Positions 40,853-50,839 are shown, counted from the first letter of the stretch. The stretch is DNA of 64,000 nt from Thermoguttaceae bacterium (GCA_025060325.1 JANXBW010000004.1:1-64000); one strand, 5' to 3'. Made by a program: numbers and translations. Notes: generated by a model from the sequence alone, not told the origin.

Positions 40853-42385
40853 ATGCCGCGAGGATTCCCCAAGCTTTTCCGCCGTAGAACCCTTCTGGTC
40901 GTTATCAGCCTTTGCCTGTTCACGAACACTTCGGATCTTGCGCCGGTTTACGCCGAGGAAGATAAGCCCAACATTGTCATCATCTTGGCTGATGATCTTG
41001 GTTACGGGGACCTTTCGTGTCTTAATCCGGAGTCGAAGATTCCCACCCCTCGGATAGACGAGCTGGCGGCCGCCGGAATGGTCTTCACCGATGCCCATAC
41101 GCCCTCTTCGGTGTGCACGCCGACGCGATACGGCCTTCTGACTGGTCGGTACTGTTGGCGAACGCGACTTAAACAATCAGTGCTTTTGGGATTCGATCGG
41201 CCATTGATCGAGCCTGGCCGGGCGACAATCGCTTCCTTCTTGCGTGCCCACGGTTATGCCACCTGCGCGATTGGCAAGTGGCACTTAGGGCTTGGGTGGC
41301 AAAATGCCGAGGGCAAGCCGGTAACCGATAAAGATGGCACAACAAATGACCCCGGTGTGGACTACACCAAGCCAATTACCGAAGGCCCGTTGACGGTGGG
41401 TTTCGACTACTTCTTCGGTATTGCCGCTTCGTTAGATATGGCTCCCTACTGTTACATCGAAAATGACCGCGTGACAGCAATTCCTACGGAGCCAACCGAG
41501 GGGCAGGGATTCCCGGCCAGTTGGCGGGCGGGCATGCGGGCGAAGGACTTCCGCCATGAGGAAGTGGTGGATCGGCTTGCGGAAGCGGCCGAACGCTGGC
41601 TTCGTCAACATAAGGCGACCAGACCGCACCAGCCGTTTTTCCTGTATTATTCGTTGACAGCTCCGCATACACCGGTGCTTCCACTCCCGGCATTTCGGGG
41701 CAAAAGTCAAGCTGGTCTTTACGGCGACTTTGTCGTGCAAGTGGACGCCACAGTGGGCCGATTGGTTGACCTTTTGCGAGAGCTGGGCTACTGGGAAAAC
41801 ACAATCCTTATTCTGACAAGCGATAACGGCTCGACGATGACAATTCGCTCGGAGTTTCAAAAATATGGGCATGCCACCAATTATATTTTCCGCGGGCAAA
41901 AGTCGGACATTTGGGAGGGCGGCCACCGCGTGCCGTTTATCGTCACTTGGCCCGGAGGGATCCCGCCAGGCACCCGCTGCGACCGTGCCATCTGCCTTGT
42001 CGACATTTTGCCCACCGTGGCGGAAATTCTCGGTCGGCCCCTACCACCGGGGGCAGCCGAGGACGGCGTGAGTTTCGCTCCACTCCTTCGTGATCCGGAT
42101 GTCAACTGGCGGCGGCCACCTTTTGTCATGCATTCAATCCAAGGCTACTTCGCCATTCGCGACGGGGAGTGGAAACTGATCGAGTGCCGAGGCTCGGGCG
42201 GCTGGTCGCTTCCGGAAAACAAAGTACCCAAAGATGCCCCAGCTATGCAGCTCTATCATCTGGGCAGGGATATCCGAGAAACGACCAATCTCTACCCTGC
42301 CGAACACAAACGGGCAGCCGAGCTGCTTGCGAAACTCCGCAACATTCGGGGTGACCAACCAGTAAACAAGCAGTCAAACGAATAA
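40853..42385 (+). CDS. Secreted formylglycine-dependent sulfatase (arylsulfatase family, S1)
   Basis: Sulfate-ester hydrolase of 510 residues exported by a signal peptide (RRTLLVVISLCLFT, cleavage near residue 33). The type I sulfatase signature C88-T-P-T-R92 in PSSVCTPTRYGLLTGRY carries the cysteine converted to formylglycine. Metal ligands are ILADDLGYGDL (D47, D48) and LTSDNGS, and IGKWHLG gives the conserved Lys/His. LYHLGRDIRETTNLY at the C-terminus is typical of S1 enzymes. A TTG 42 bp upstream is in frame, but ATG 40853 follows GGGAGAA at good spacing and opens directly into the signal sequence. Neighbouring sialidase-like, esterase and beta-helix genes suggest action on sulfated polysaccharides. 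Confidence 0.93.
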   Translation: MPRGFPKLFRRRTLLVVISLCLFTNTSDLAPVYAEEDKPNIVIILADDLGYGDLSCLNPESKIPTPRIDELAAAGMVFTDAHTPSSVCTPTRYGLLTGRYCWRTRLKQSVLLGFDRPLIEPGRATIASFLRAHGYATCAIGKWHLGLGWQNAEGKPVTDKDGTTNDPGVDYTKPITEGPLTVGFDYFFGIAASLDMAPYCYIENDRVTAIPTEPTEGQGFPASWRAGMRAKDFRHEEVVDRLAEAAERWLRQHKATRPHQPFFLYYSLTAPHTPVLPLPAFRGKSQAGLYGDFVVQVDATVGRLVDLLRELGYWENTILILTSDNGSTMTIRSEFQKYGHATNYIFRGQKSDIWEGGHRVPFIVTWPGGIPPGTRCDRAICLVDILPTVAEILGRPLPPGAAEDGVSFAPLLRDPDVNWRRPPFVMHSIQGYFAIRDGEWKLIECRGSGGWSLPENKVPKDAPAMQLYHLGRDIRETTNLYPAEHKRAAELLAKLRNIRGDQPVNKQSNE

Positions 42386-42454
42386 ACAACCCCGTGACTT
42401 AAACTTTAAACCCGCCGACTTACCCCCAAGTAGTGCTCCGTGAACTAATTTGGT

Positions 42455-43570
42455 CTATTGCTGAGTCTGCCGAAGAAATTCGTCCACATTGATTTTGACC
42501 CGAAAAGTTACCGGCTCCTTCCATCCCTGGCGGAAGGCAAATCCGGCAAGGACCCACAGCTCGCCTGGTCGACGCTCAAAAACATATGGATAGCTTAGCT
42601 GACCCCCGGGAAGCCGACCAATTACCACCGGCTTTGTCCAGCTGCGGCCGTCATCCGGACTAAAGGCGATCGACAGCTCTTCGCGGTGCCAAGAGGATGG
42701 GAACTCAGTGCCATCGGGCCAGTGCTTCTTAGGATATTCCTTGCCTTCCGGGTTGAGCCGGTTCCACACCAGGACCAGTTTTCCGTCGGAAAGCCGGAGC
42801 AAATAGCCCGGCGAATTGCTGGCGTCGATAGCACTGGGCCGAAGAATTCGCCAGTATCGGCCACCGTCTTCGGAGATGGCCTCCCAGAAGCGGTCCAGAC
42901 TAGTGCGGATCAACATCAACAATCGGCCGTCGGAAAGCTCGGCCAGGGTCGGCTCGAAGGCGCCATCGTGATGACCTCGCCCACCCAGGTCAATCCAGTT
43001 ACTGCGCCGCCAAGTCAGGCCTTCGTCATCAGACCAGAAGGAACAACAGATGAGTCGGCCCGGGTCCTTCGCCAGGTGCTGAAGCGGTACGACGATACGG
43101 CCCCGGCTTGTTTGAATCAACGCAAAAAAGTTTGGATTATATCCCCCAAGCAACCGTTGGTTATCCTGCCAGGTTTTTCCGCCGTCAAGGCTGCGAATGG
43201 TCCACACCTCAAGGGCAGTATCATCGGTGGCCTCTCCGCGGGCAGCGTCCCAAGCAAACTTGTAGGTGGCGAAATTAAGGTAAACAAGGACCAAGGTCCC
43301 TTTCCGGGTCCGGAGCAAATAGTACGAGGCCGGCTCCTGCGGGTTTATCCCCGGGCAAACGGGCAGGGCCTCTGACCAACTTTGGCCGTCGTCGGCCGAG
43401 GTGCGAAAGCCGTCTTTATAAACCGTGGCCAACCGACCGTCCTCGAGAATGACAAACGGGCCGTGACGGTCGAGGTTCAAAGGTGTACATAAAGGATGAA
43501 TCCACAGCGAATTTGTCTCCTGAAAGGTGCACACAAGAAGAATAGTCGCGACCACGCTCAGGTGAATCAT
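42455..43570 (-). CDS. Exported sialidase/BNR-repeat (Asp-box) glycoside hydrolase-like protein
   Basis: A 371-residue protein with a short signal peptide (LSVVATILLVCTFQETNS). Five Asp-box-like motifs are visible: SADDGQSW, SLDGGKTW, SDDEGLTW, SEDGGRYW and SPDDGRSW, which mark the six-bladed sialidase propeller. An Arg/Asp arrangement such as LLMLIRTSLDRFW and YLLRLSDGKLVLVWNR fits exo-alpha-sialidase-like proteins (planctomycete BNR family), though true sialidase catalytic residues cannot be confirmed. ATG 43570 has GGAG at ideal spacing, better than a TTG 6 bp upstream. It is convergent with the sulfatase and divergent from the esterase. Confidence 0.85.
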   Translation of the reverse strand: MIHLSVVATILLVCTFQETNSLWIHPLCTPLNLDRHGPFVILEDGRLATVYKDGFRTSADDGQSWSEALPVCPGINPQEPASYYLLRTRKGTLVLVYLNFATYKFAWDAARGEATDDTALEVWTIRSLDGGKTWQDNQRLLGGYNPNFFALIQTSRGRIVVPLQHLAKDPGRLICCSFWSDDEGLTWRRSNWIDLGGRGHHDGAFEPTLAELSDGRLLMLIRTSLDRFWEAISEDGGRYWRILRPSAIDASNSPGYLLRLSDGKLVLVWNRLNPEGKEYPKKHWPDGTEFPSSWHREELSIAFSPDDGRSWTKPVVIGRLPGGQLSYPYVFERRPGELWVLAGFAFRQGWKEPVTFRVKINVDEFLRQTQQ

Positions 43571-43628
43571 CGGCAAGCTCCTAAATGGTCCAAACCAACT
43601 TGTCTCCCTCGGATCACCGACTCTTTGC

Positions 43629-43656
43629 TTGGCCTACAGGCAACGGGCCCTATAAT
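43629..43656 (+). promoter_or_regulatory. Candidate sigma-70 promoter of the alpha/beta-hydrolase gene
   Basis: TTGGCC (43629-43634), 16-bp spacer, perfect TATAAT (43651-43656), in the intergenic region before the gene at 43751. A hairpin GTAACC-TCG-GGTTAC (43698-43712) lies in the predicted leader. Confidence 0.5.
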
Positions 43657-43750
43657 CATACATCAACTACCAGCTTTTGGTGATGACGCAAGCCAGGGTA
43701 ACCTCGGGTTACGCTTTCGGCAATAAACCTAACGAGGAAGGATTCGCCCG

Positions 43751-44908
43751 ATGCTGAGACGATCAATTTTCCGGTGCTTTTTTGGCGGAGCGCTTGGGAC
43801 ATATCTTGCCACGGGACTAGCTCATGCCGAGGAGGCGTCGGTTCAAACCCGCCGGCCGCTGTTGACCGATGTTCCTCCTGTCCCAAGCTCGTGGGATGAT
43901 GTTTTGGAAGGAGTAAACAGTAAGGAGGATTGGGAAAAGCGGCGAGTGGCCCTTCGGCAGCGGTATCTTGAGCTGATTCGCGATCAGTATAAGCCATCAA
44001 AGCCGACGCTTGCCGTCCAGGTTCACGAGGATGTTGTTGTCGACGGTGTTTATCGTCGACTTTATATTTCCTATAACGTCGAGGAGGACGAGCGTGCCCA
44101 TGCTTACCTGGGCATACCCTTAGGACTTAAGGACAAAGCACCGGGTGTCGTTGCTTTGCATGGGACGTTTCCGCAAGGCACCAAGCAAGCAGCCGGTCTT
44201 GTTGATAATCCCGATAAGGCTTACCTTGATCATTTATGCCGGCGGGGATTTGTGGTGATTGCGCCCGAACATTTTGTCTCCGGCGAGCGAATTCCGCCCG
44301 AAGGACCGTATGATACGACGCGCTTCTACCAGAAACATCCGGAATGGACAGCTGTCGGGAAGTTCACCTACGAGCATTCGATCGCCGTCGACGTTTTACA
44401 AACTCGGCCGGAGGTCGACCCGGAGCGGATCGGGGCGATGGGACACTCTCTGGGCGGCCACGGAACGATTTTCCTTGCCGCGTATGACGAGCGGATCAAG
44501 GCCGCGGTGTGTAATTGCGGGGGGAGTTCCTTCCGACATAACCCCCAGGTCATGGAATGGGCTCGCGACCGCTGGTATGTGTACTTTAAACATCTTCGGC
44601 CGATTCTTCTCCAGAAGGAGGCACCCGCGATTGACTTTCACGAAATCATTGCTCTTATCGCCCCACGAGCATTTCTTGATGTCTCCGGAATAAACGACGG
44701 TAACCCTGCCGTCCAGCGCCAACGGGTGTTGATGCTTCTAAAGGTGGCCGAGGTGTATCAGCTCGTGGGTGTTCCGCAGAATTTCGCCTTTTTTGTCCAC
44801 GGTAGAGGGCATGCTGTCCCTTATGAGTCACGACAACTGATCTACGGATTCCTAGAGGTTCATTTAAAGCCCCGGGAGGCAACCCAGGCCCGTTTGGTGA
44901 CAGGTTAG
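43751..44908 (+). CDS. Exported alpha/beta-hydrolase (esterase / acetyl-xylan-esterase or dienelactone-hydrolase-like)
   Basis: Serine hydrolase of 385 residues with signal peptide (FRCFFGGALGTYLATGLAHA). The nucleophile elbow is GHSLGGHG, the acid is probably in DVSGINDGNPAVQ and the catalytic His in VHGRGHAVPYE; the oxyanion region is VVALHGTFPQG. Architecture (N-terminal ~100-residue cap including KKRRVALRQRYLELI-like helix, then the hydrolase core) fits the planctomycete polysaccharide esterase/prolyl-oligopeptidase-like group. Likely removes acyl groups from polysaccharide; inferred from neighbours (sulfatase, BNR protein, beta-helix protein). The ribosome site is GAGGAAGGA. Confidence 0.85.
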   Translation: MLRRSIFRCFFGGALGTYLATGLAHAEEASVQTRRPLLTDVPPVPSSWDDVLEGVNSKEDWEKRRVALRQRYLELIRDQYKPSKPTLAVQVHEDVVVDGVYRRLYISYNVEEDERAHAYLGIPLGLKDKAPGVVALHGTFPQGTKQAAGLVDNPDKAYLDHLCRRGFVVIAPEHFVSGERIPPEGPYDTTRFYQKHPEWTAVGKFTYEHSIAVDVLQTRPEVDPERIGAMGHSLGGHGTIFLAAYDERIKAAVCNCGGSSFRHNPQVMEWARDRWYVYFKHLRPILLQKEAPAIDFHEIIALIAPRAFLDVSGINDGNPAVQRQRVLMLLKVAEVYQLVGVPQNFAFFVHGRGHAVPYESRQLIYGFLEVHLKPREATQARLVTG

Positions 44909-45068
44909 GTTTCCGCGGGAATAAGTCGACAAGAGAGGACTTATGTTTAGGAGGCGTTTAAGGAGCCTCACATTGGAGAGCGGATTTTTGGCCGGAATAG
45001 CCGCGGAAAATTTCGTTTACGAATACTGTTGATCGTGTCGCAAGCGCATATCGGCAAGGAGGATGAAT

Positions 45069-47081
45069 ATGTCGGGCTTTCTAAGGGGAAAAGTTGAAGC
45101 ATTCGGTTGGGGAACCTTGCTGTGGGTAGCGCTAGCTTTGGTCTGGGGGACGCTAAAGGCAGAGACGGATCTGGCAGGGGAAGGTGGGCGGTCCGTAGGC
45201 CAAGAGGCTTCTGCCCAGCAGCCAGTGGTGGCCACCTTCTATGTCAGCACTAGCGGTGTGGATGACGCTCCGGGTACAAAAGCCAAACCGTTTGCCACCA
45301 TCCCTCGGGCACAACAAGCTGTCCGCCAGTGGAAACGTACCCGCGGCTTAAAAGGACATATCCTCGTGCTCATCGGTCGAGGTGTTTACGAGCTAAATGA
45401 ACCTCTTGCTTTCGGCCCGGAAGATGGAGGGGAAGGAGCATTCCGCATTATTTATCAGGCGGAGGCTCCCAACGAGGTGGTGATAAGTGGCGGAAGGAAA
45501 ATTGTCGATTGGCGAGAAGGTGAAAACGGTGTGTGGGAAGCGGTGTGGCGGGGAAAGCCCTTTCGTCAACTTTACGTTGCTGGCAAGCGAGCGGTCCGTG
45601 CACGCAGTGGGGTGCTCGACGCCGGTTACGATCCTAGTCGCTGGGAGTCACTCCATGATTTTTCTCGGGGCGGAGCGCTACCCGATGCTGACTTTTTGTT
45701 CTTCGAAGGTTTTCAGTCTTCGGCGCTGGACATGGCCGATTGGCGAAATCAGACAGATATTGAGCTTGTCTTCGTCAACGTCTGGGCACACATGCGCTAT
45801 TTAGTGCGGGAGCTTCGTCGCGAGGGTGACCTGCTTGTTGTGCTTATGAAGCAACCGCAGTTTCTCCACGGGCGGGCCAAAGAGGGCGTAAACGTAAATC
45901 TACCGGCATGGGTAGAGAATGCCCGGGAACTGCTCGATGAGCCTGGCGAATGGTATCTGGATCGGTGGGAGGAAAAGATCTTTTACCGTCCGCGGCCCGG
46001 TGAGGATCTTACCCAAGCAGAGGTCGTTGCGCCGCAACTTGAAAGACTTGTGCAAATTGAGGGGCAGCTTGGCCGACCGGTTGCAAACATCGAGTTTCGT
46101 GGCATCGTATTTTCGCACGCCAATTGGTTTTACCCGAGCGAGGTCGGACATGCTGATGTCCAAGCTAATTTCACGCTGGACTCATTTAGCGATCGACTGA
46201 TGGTCCGCCGCATGGGATATTCCTCAGTGCACAACGAGCATCGCAAGAGTCCCGGAGCGGTGCGCCTGCGATATGCCGAGGGCATCCGCTTCCACCGATG
46301 TACATTTACGCAATGTGGCAGTGCCGCGTTAGATATCGAACAAGGAAGTCGTGGGAACCAGATAGTCGGTTGCCACTTCTATGATTTGTCGGGAAGCGCT
46401 ATCCAAATCGGCGATGTGCTCCGGGATGACCACCATCCGGATGATGAGCGAAAAATCGTGAGCGACAATTCCGTTGAAAATTGTCTCATCCACGACTGTG
46501 CGTTAGATTACATGGGCGGTGTTGGTATTTTTGTGGGTTATACGACTCGGACGCGGATTGTGCACAACGAAATCTGCCGGCTGCCTTACTCCGGCATCTC
46601 TGTGGGCTGGGGGTGGGGGGAAGAGGACGCAGGAGGCGGTCCGGAGCATTATTGGCAACCGTTCCGCTACCAAACGCCAACCCCTAGCCGTGAAAACTTT
46701 ATTGCGTTCAATCACATTCACCATGTCATGTGCCCCATGCAAGATGGGGGCGGGATTTATACGTTAGGAAACCAACCTGGGACGGTAATCACGGGGAATT
46801 ACATTCACGATAATGTCGGGGCGCCGGGTGGCATTTATCTGGACGAAGGCAGCGGTTTTATCGAGGTGCGGGGCAATCTAATCCACAATGTGGTGACTGC
46901 CTTAAACTTCAACAACCATGCCCAAGACCGAATCGCCACCTGTCGCGTGGAGGGAAATTTTGTGTTCGAGGAAAGGCCGGAGCGATTTCCCCCGGAAGCT
47001 GACGCGATCCTAAGCCAAGCTGGACTGGAAAAGCCCTACCGGGTGCTCCTTGAGAAGCTACCAGAAGCCGCCACACCCTAG
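45069..47081 (+). CDS. Secreted right-handed parallel beta-helix protein (polysaccharide lyase-like)
   Basis: A 670-residue exported protein. Signal region MSGFLRGKVEAFGWG then hydrophobic LLWVALALVWGTLKA. The mature part opens TFYVSTSGVDDAPGTKAKPFATIPRAQQA, the DUF1565-like start of secreted beta-helix carbohydrate-active proteins, and the last ~330 residues show regular right-handed helix coils with NxIxxN-type turns (FHRCTFTQCGSAALDIE, ENCLIHDCALDYMGG, NYIHDNVGAPGGIYLDEGSG). An ATG at 45063 abuts AAGGAGG; the ATG at 45069 has correct 6-nt spacing and is preferred. Probably degrades or binds a polysaccharide; no catalytic residues identified. Confidence 0.83.
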   Translation: MSGFLRGKVEAFGWGTLLWVALALVWGTLKAETDLAGEGGRSVGQEASAQQPVVATFYVSTSGVDDAPGTKAKPFATIPRAQQAVRQWKRTRGLKGHILVLIGRGVYELNEPLAFGPEDGGEGAFRIIYQAEAPNEVVISGGRKIVDWREGENGVWEAVWRGKPFRQLYVAGKRAVRARSGVLDAGYDPSRWESLHDFSRGGALPDADFLFFEGFQSSALDMADWRNQTDIELVFVNVWAHMRYLVRELRREGDLLVVLMKQPQFLHGRAKEGVNVNLPAWVENARELLDEPGEWYLDRWEEKIFYRPRPGEDLTQAEVVAPQLERLVQIEGQLGRPVANIEFRGIVFSHANWFYPSEVGHADVQANFTLDSFSDRLMVRRMGYSSVHNEHRKSPGAVRLRYAEGIRFHRCTFTQCGSAALDIEQGSRGNQIVGCHFYDLSGSAIQIGDVLRDDHHPDDERKIVSDNSVENCLIHDCALDYMGGVGIFVGYTTRTRIVHNEICRLPYSGISVGWGWGEEDAGGGPEHYWQPFRYQTPTPSRENFIAFNHIHHVMCPMQDGGGIYTLGNQPGTVITGNYIHDNVGAPGGIYLDEGSGFIEVRGNLIHNVVTALNFNNHAQDRIATCRVEGNFVFEERPERFPPEADAILSQAGLEKPYRVLLEKLPEAATP

Positions 47082-47231
47082 CTCGGGCAAGCCGTCTTGC
47101 AAAGGTGGCGGGATACTTCCCGAATGGTAATCCTCCGGGAAGGACCGACACCCAAATAGCTTCTAGGGGTGGTGCAGTTTCCGCAGGGGCCGCCCTGATG
47201 TGACTTCCCGTGGACTTTTGCGAAAAGGTTA

Positions 47232-48110
47232 TTATTTGCGGACCTGAGGACCGGGGCGTTCGGCGACCGTCTCGCGAGGGCCTTGTCGAGTACTGCTTGA
47301 ACGCTCAGCCACCTGGGCCAAGAGTCGAGCAAACTCCTCACGCACGGGAGGTTGGACACCTTTGAGCCGAGCAGCTAGTCGCTGCATCCCGTCAGGCTTT
47401 TGGGCGGCTGTTTCGTGAAGCATAGCTACGAATTGGGCCGTTTGGGCAAAATTGGTATCGGCAATTCGACCCACAAGGGGATGGAGGGTTTTTGTCAACA
47501 CCTCCCAGGCGGCTTTGTCAACACTAACAAAGGCATCCAGCCGGCATGTGATGTAGTAATGACCATCTGTTTCCAGTGTGTATCCGCTCTTAAGCAAGAT
47601 GACTGCCCGGGAGTGCACTGTACGGTTAAGTAGGGGCCCCTCGTAAACGGTTTCGGCATAGATGAGCTCAGTATCATGGGTTGAATAAATGTACTCGACA
47701 ACTCCTCGGGTCCCCTCGCTGTCGCGGTAACGGAATTTACCGGGGGAAATCTCTTCAAGCTGGATTTCTGTAATTCCCATCGCCTGCCAGATGGCGACTA
47801 TGACATCTGGGTGGCGCACCACGAAAAGATAAAGCTCCGGGTCGCAGCGGATGATACAAATCGGGAGTCTTCGGAAAAAGGAAGTGTCCTGAACCACAGA
47901 AAGGACCTTCTGCCGGTTAACTTCACTAAGCTTGTCAAGAGGAATCGCCTTGAGGGCATCTTGTCGAGAGGCGGAACTGCCGCTTCCGCCCTGAGCTGCA
48001 AAACCCGCGGCTTCGAGAGGACCGAGCGCTGTAACAAGTACCCAAACGAGCAATGCTCTGGTGGTCACTTTTTCCAACCAAGCTGCCATGCGCATAGAAG
48101 TCCCGCTCAT
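47232..48110 (-). CDS. Secreted protein of unknown function
   Basis: A 292-residue protein with a hydrophobic N-terminal segment (TRALLVWVLVTALGPLEAAGFA). The core, about residues 60-230, alternates strands and helices (FFRRLPICIIRCDPELYLFVVRHPDVIVAIWQAMG in part, EEISPGKFRYRDSEG, TELIYAETVYEGPLLNR, LKSGYTLETDGHYYITCRLDAF), with a C-terminal helical Arg-rich tail. I know of no named family; the composition suggests a planctomycete-specific periplasmic protein. A TTG at 48188 extends the frame by 26 residues of non-hydrophobic sequence; ATG 48110 is preferred but has no strong ribosome site, and ATG 48095 is also possible. Confidence 0.65.
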   Translation of the reverse strand: MSGTSMRMAAWLEKVTTRALLVWVLVTALGPLEAAGFAAQGGSGSSASRQDALKAIPLDKLSEVNRQKVLSVVQDTSFFRRLPICIIRCDPELYLFVVRHPDVIVAIWQAMGITEIQLEEISPGKFRYRDSEGTRGVVEYIYSTHDTELIYAETVYEGPLLNRTVHSRAVILLKSGYTLETDGHYYITCRLDAFVSVDKAAWEVLTKTLHPLVGRIADTNFAQTAQFVAMLHETAAQKPDGMQRLAARLKGVQPPVREEFARLLAQVAERSSSTRQGPRETVAERPGPQVRK

Positions 48111-49087
48111 TTTGGGGATAAGCAAGGTCAAAGTATCCCCCGGGTAGACTGGGGAATTTTGAAGCGACTTTCTCTTTCCAGGGCCCACTGCGGTATTTCC
48201 GGCGTCAAGCGGCTGCCCGGCTAACTTCTGAGTGAACTTGCTTGAGGTCCCGGCGCCACTTGAAAAAGCTCCGCCGAGCTAATTGGGCTAGGGCGTAGCG
48301 GGCAAATCATCAGTTCTTTAGGAAACAAAGATTGCTTCTGACGAGCGCTTCCCCTTGCGGTTTATGCTGTTTCTGATTGTTTGGGCGTCTCAGATTGGTT
48401 CGAGAGCGCTTAGCGCCCCTAAAAACCCCCCCTGCTTAAAAGCCCTTTCCCGACTGTCCTGCCAAGAAAAGCGCTCCGGCTTAGGAAACGGCAAATAACT
48501 TATCGGTCAAGCGTCTTGTAAGTAGTGAAGAAAACCAGCGGGCTAAACGGAAACTCTCCAATCCTCGAGGGAATGTCTACCCCAGGAGCGAAACAGAATT
48601 CTTGACACGGATTTGCAATCGTGGTGAGTATTAATAGTATGGTGACAAATTTTATAAAGAAACAGCCTGCGGGGTTGATAGAGCACGAAAAACGCGTTGC
48701 TTGGGGCGCGGGAATGTGGGCCGGAGCTCCATCCCAAAAATCTCACCGGGGGGCTTCCCCAAAACTCCCATGGGGTGTTCGGGGAGAAAAAGTAGGTGCT
48801 TGTACGGCGTGGTTCTCCACAGTTGGCCCCGGCCTAATACGGACGACGCTTGGCCGATGTGACTGAGCTTTTTCCAGCACATCCTTCTGCGCTGCCTCAG
48901 GGGTGCTAGCTTTGGCCGGTGAGCTTCCGGGTTGGCAGGATGACAGGTCCACGGTGGCCTTTGGCGCGCCAATTGTTGGCAAGAAACTTCCGCGAATAAT
49001 TGGTTAACTGTTTTCTTGGTTACATTTTCCACGGGTGGCGCGGCATGCTAGTTGAGTTGAGGCCGCTTTCTAGTGGGGGGAGCACTC
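48111..49087. other. Long intergenic region upstream of Ser/Thr kinase
   Basis: About 980 bp between divergent genes. Contains a perfect -35-like TTGACA (48602-48607) with only a weak -10 (GAGTAT, spacing 18), and G/C-run segments around 48745-48785 with small palindromes such as CCCATGGG. Frames up to 126 codons are present on both strands but lack ribosome sites and domain patterns; none is called as a gene. Confidence 0.5.
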
Positions 49088-50839
49088 GTGAGCGAAGTTG
49101 AAACTCTCGTCACGACTCTCGTTCAATCGGGCCTTTGCACGCAAGCGGAGGTAGAAGTTTCGCTGCGGGCACTTCAAACCCGCTCCGGGTCGCCGACTGC
49201 GGACAGCTTGCTGTCGCAACTGGTTGTGGATCGGAAACTCACTCCCTTTCAAGTGCGAGCCATTTCCCAGGGCAAGATCGACTCGCTTGTGCTGGGGAAT
49301 TACGTGATCTTAGACAAATTGGGCGAAGGAGGTATGGGGCAGGTGTACAAGGCCCGGCATCGGCGGATGGGACGAATTGTCGCTTTGAAGGTCCTGCCCC
49401 CTTGGGCCACCGATAGCCCTGCCGCTGTCCAGCGATTCCAGCGGGAGGTAGAAGCCGCCGCTAAGCTCGTCCATCCCAATGTGGTCACCGCCTATGATGC
49501 CAACGAAGCAAACAACGTTCACTTCCTTGTCATGGAATTTGTGGACGGCCAGGACCTTGCGTCGCTTGTTGATAAGTCGGGCCCTCTCTCGGTGGCCCAA
49601 GCAGTAGATTTTATTTTGCAGGCGGCCAGGGGCCTCCAGTATGCACACGCCCAGGGTATCGTCCACCGAGACATTAAACCCTCCAATTTGCTGCTAAGCC
49701 GCGAAGGTGTGGTAAAAATCCTCGATCTCGGGCTAGTCCGCTTCGAACATGCCCCGAGCGAAGGAGAAACCTCTCCGCCCGATGGTCTTACGAAAACGGG
49801 TCAAATCATGGGCACTGTTGACTTTATGGCGCCCGAGCAATCCATCGATGCCAAGCGAGCGGACCATCGGGCCGATATCTACAGCCTCGGGTGTACCCTC
49901 TACTACTTGTTGACAGGAAAGCCCGTGTATCCCGGCGAGACACTTGTGGAAAAAATTCTCGCCCACCGACAAAAGCCCGTGCCATCGCTTCAGTCCGAAC
50001 GGCCCGATGTGCCACCTGCGCTTGATGCAATTTTTAAGAAGATGGTAGCTAAGAGGCCGGAAAGCCGATATCAGTCGATGGCCGAGGTGATTCGCGACCT
50101 TGAGCGGCTTGCCGGGGGCGCATCCATGCGGGCTGGCCAACCGCAGGCGGTTCTCCCCAGCCGAGCGCCCACAACAGGAGAAGAGGAGACGATCATTGGT
50201 TCAGCGCCGTCAACTGTTGGACAAAAGGCTCCCTCACTAGCCCAGACTGTTTCCCTGCCACCAAGCTCATCGCAAGTAACTGGGTCTACGCGACTGGCCC
50301 ACCCGAGGACGACCCCAACTCTACCGCCCGGGGGAGGCAAGAGTCGACTGGCGGTCTCCGGAGAGATGCAGCACAAGTGGCAGGAGACAGTTAAAGCGGT
50401 CGATGCCGACTATCGCCGTCGCCACGGAATCGGGTTCTTCAACGCTCTTCGAAAGTCCCTAGGCAAGGCAGTCAACTGGGTGGGAGTACTTGTCGTTTTG
50501 GGCATCCTTGGCGGATTTGGCTACGTAGGCTGGCTGGGTTTCCAAAACGCCTCCACTATTGAGCGAAACCGAACGCAAATTCTCCAGGCTCTTAACGAGT
50601 TCCTGGGGAAGTTTAAAATGAATGTGCGGTCAGTAGAGTTTGACAACGCGTCCTATTTTCAGCCAGCACCAACGATTATTGACTTTTCCGCTCGCGTGTA
50701 TCGGGGTGCTGACGCCAAGGCACCGGCAGGAACAGTGACGGGCAAATTGGATCGACACATTGGTCAGCTCACCTTTGATATCGAGTTGGTCTCCGGCGAA
50801 CGACTTCCGGGCATAAAGGTCTCGGTCACTAATAAGTAG
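49088..50839 (+). CDS. Transmembrane serine/threonine protein kinase (PknB-like, planctomycete type)
   Basis: A 583-residue Hanks-type kinase. Residues 1-65 form the planctomycete leader with LLSQLVVDRKLTPFQVRAISQG. The kinase domain spans about 71-345: Gly loop GEGGMG (79-84), Lys101 in VALKVL, HRDIKPSNLLL (HRD 193-195), DLG 213-215 in place of DFG as common in bacteria, GTVDFMAPEQ (248-251), and DIYSLGCTLYYLLTG. A Pro/Thr/Ser-rich linker (~350-425) is a likely phosphorylation region. A membrane helix lies at 463-485, followed by an ~98-residue extracytoplasmic domain without PASTA repeats. Start: GTG 49088 has a GGGGAG ribosome site; GTG 49073 upstream lacks one. Confidence 0.93.
   Translation: MSEVETLVTTLVQSGLCTQAEVEVSLRALQTRSGSPTADSLLSQLVVDRKLTPFQVRAISQGKIDSLVLGNYVILDKLGEGGMGQVYKARHRRMGRIVALKVLPPWATDSPAAVQRFQREVEAAAKLVHPNVVTAYDANEANNVHFLVMEFVDGQDLASLVDKSGPLSVAQAVDFILQAARGLQYAHAQGIVHRDIKPSNLLLSREGVVKILDLGLVRFEHAPSEGETSPPDGLTKTGQIMGTVDFMAPEQSIDAKRADHRADIYSLGCTLYYLLTGKPVYPGETLVEKILAHRQKPVPSLQSERPDVPPALDAIFKKMVAKRPESRYQSMAEVIRDLERLAGGASMRAGQPQAVLPSRAPTTGEEETIIGSAPSTVGQKAPSLAQTVSLPPSSSQVTGSTRLAHPRTTPTLPPGGGKSRLAVSGEMQHKWQETVKAVDADYRRRHGIGFFNALRKSLGKAVNWVGVLVVLGILGGFGYVGWLGFQNASTIERNRTQILQALNEFLGKFKMNVRSVEFDNASYFQPAPTIIDFSARVYRGADAKAPAGTVTGKLDRHIGQLTFDIELVSGERLPGIKVSVTNK

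Noticed and set aside
48380-48410. T-loop-like GGTTCGAGAGC, possible tRNA
   Set aside because: No matching acceptor stem, anticodon arm or D-loop could be folded around it.
48652-49032. 126-codon minus-strand frame upstream of the kinase
   Set aside because: Pro/Arg/His-rich, no ribosome site, overlapping frames on the other strand equally open; not convincing as a gene.
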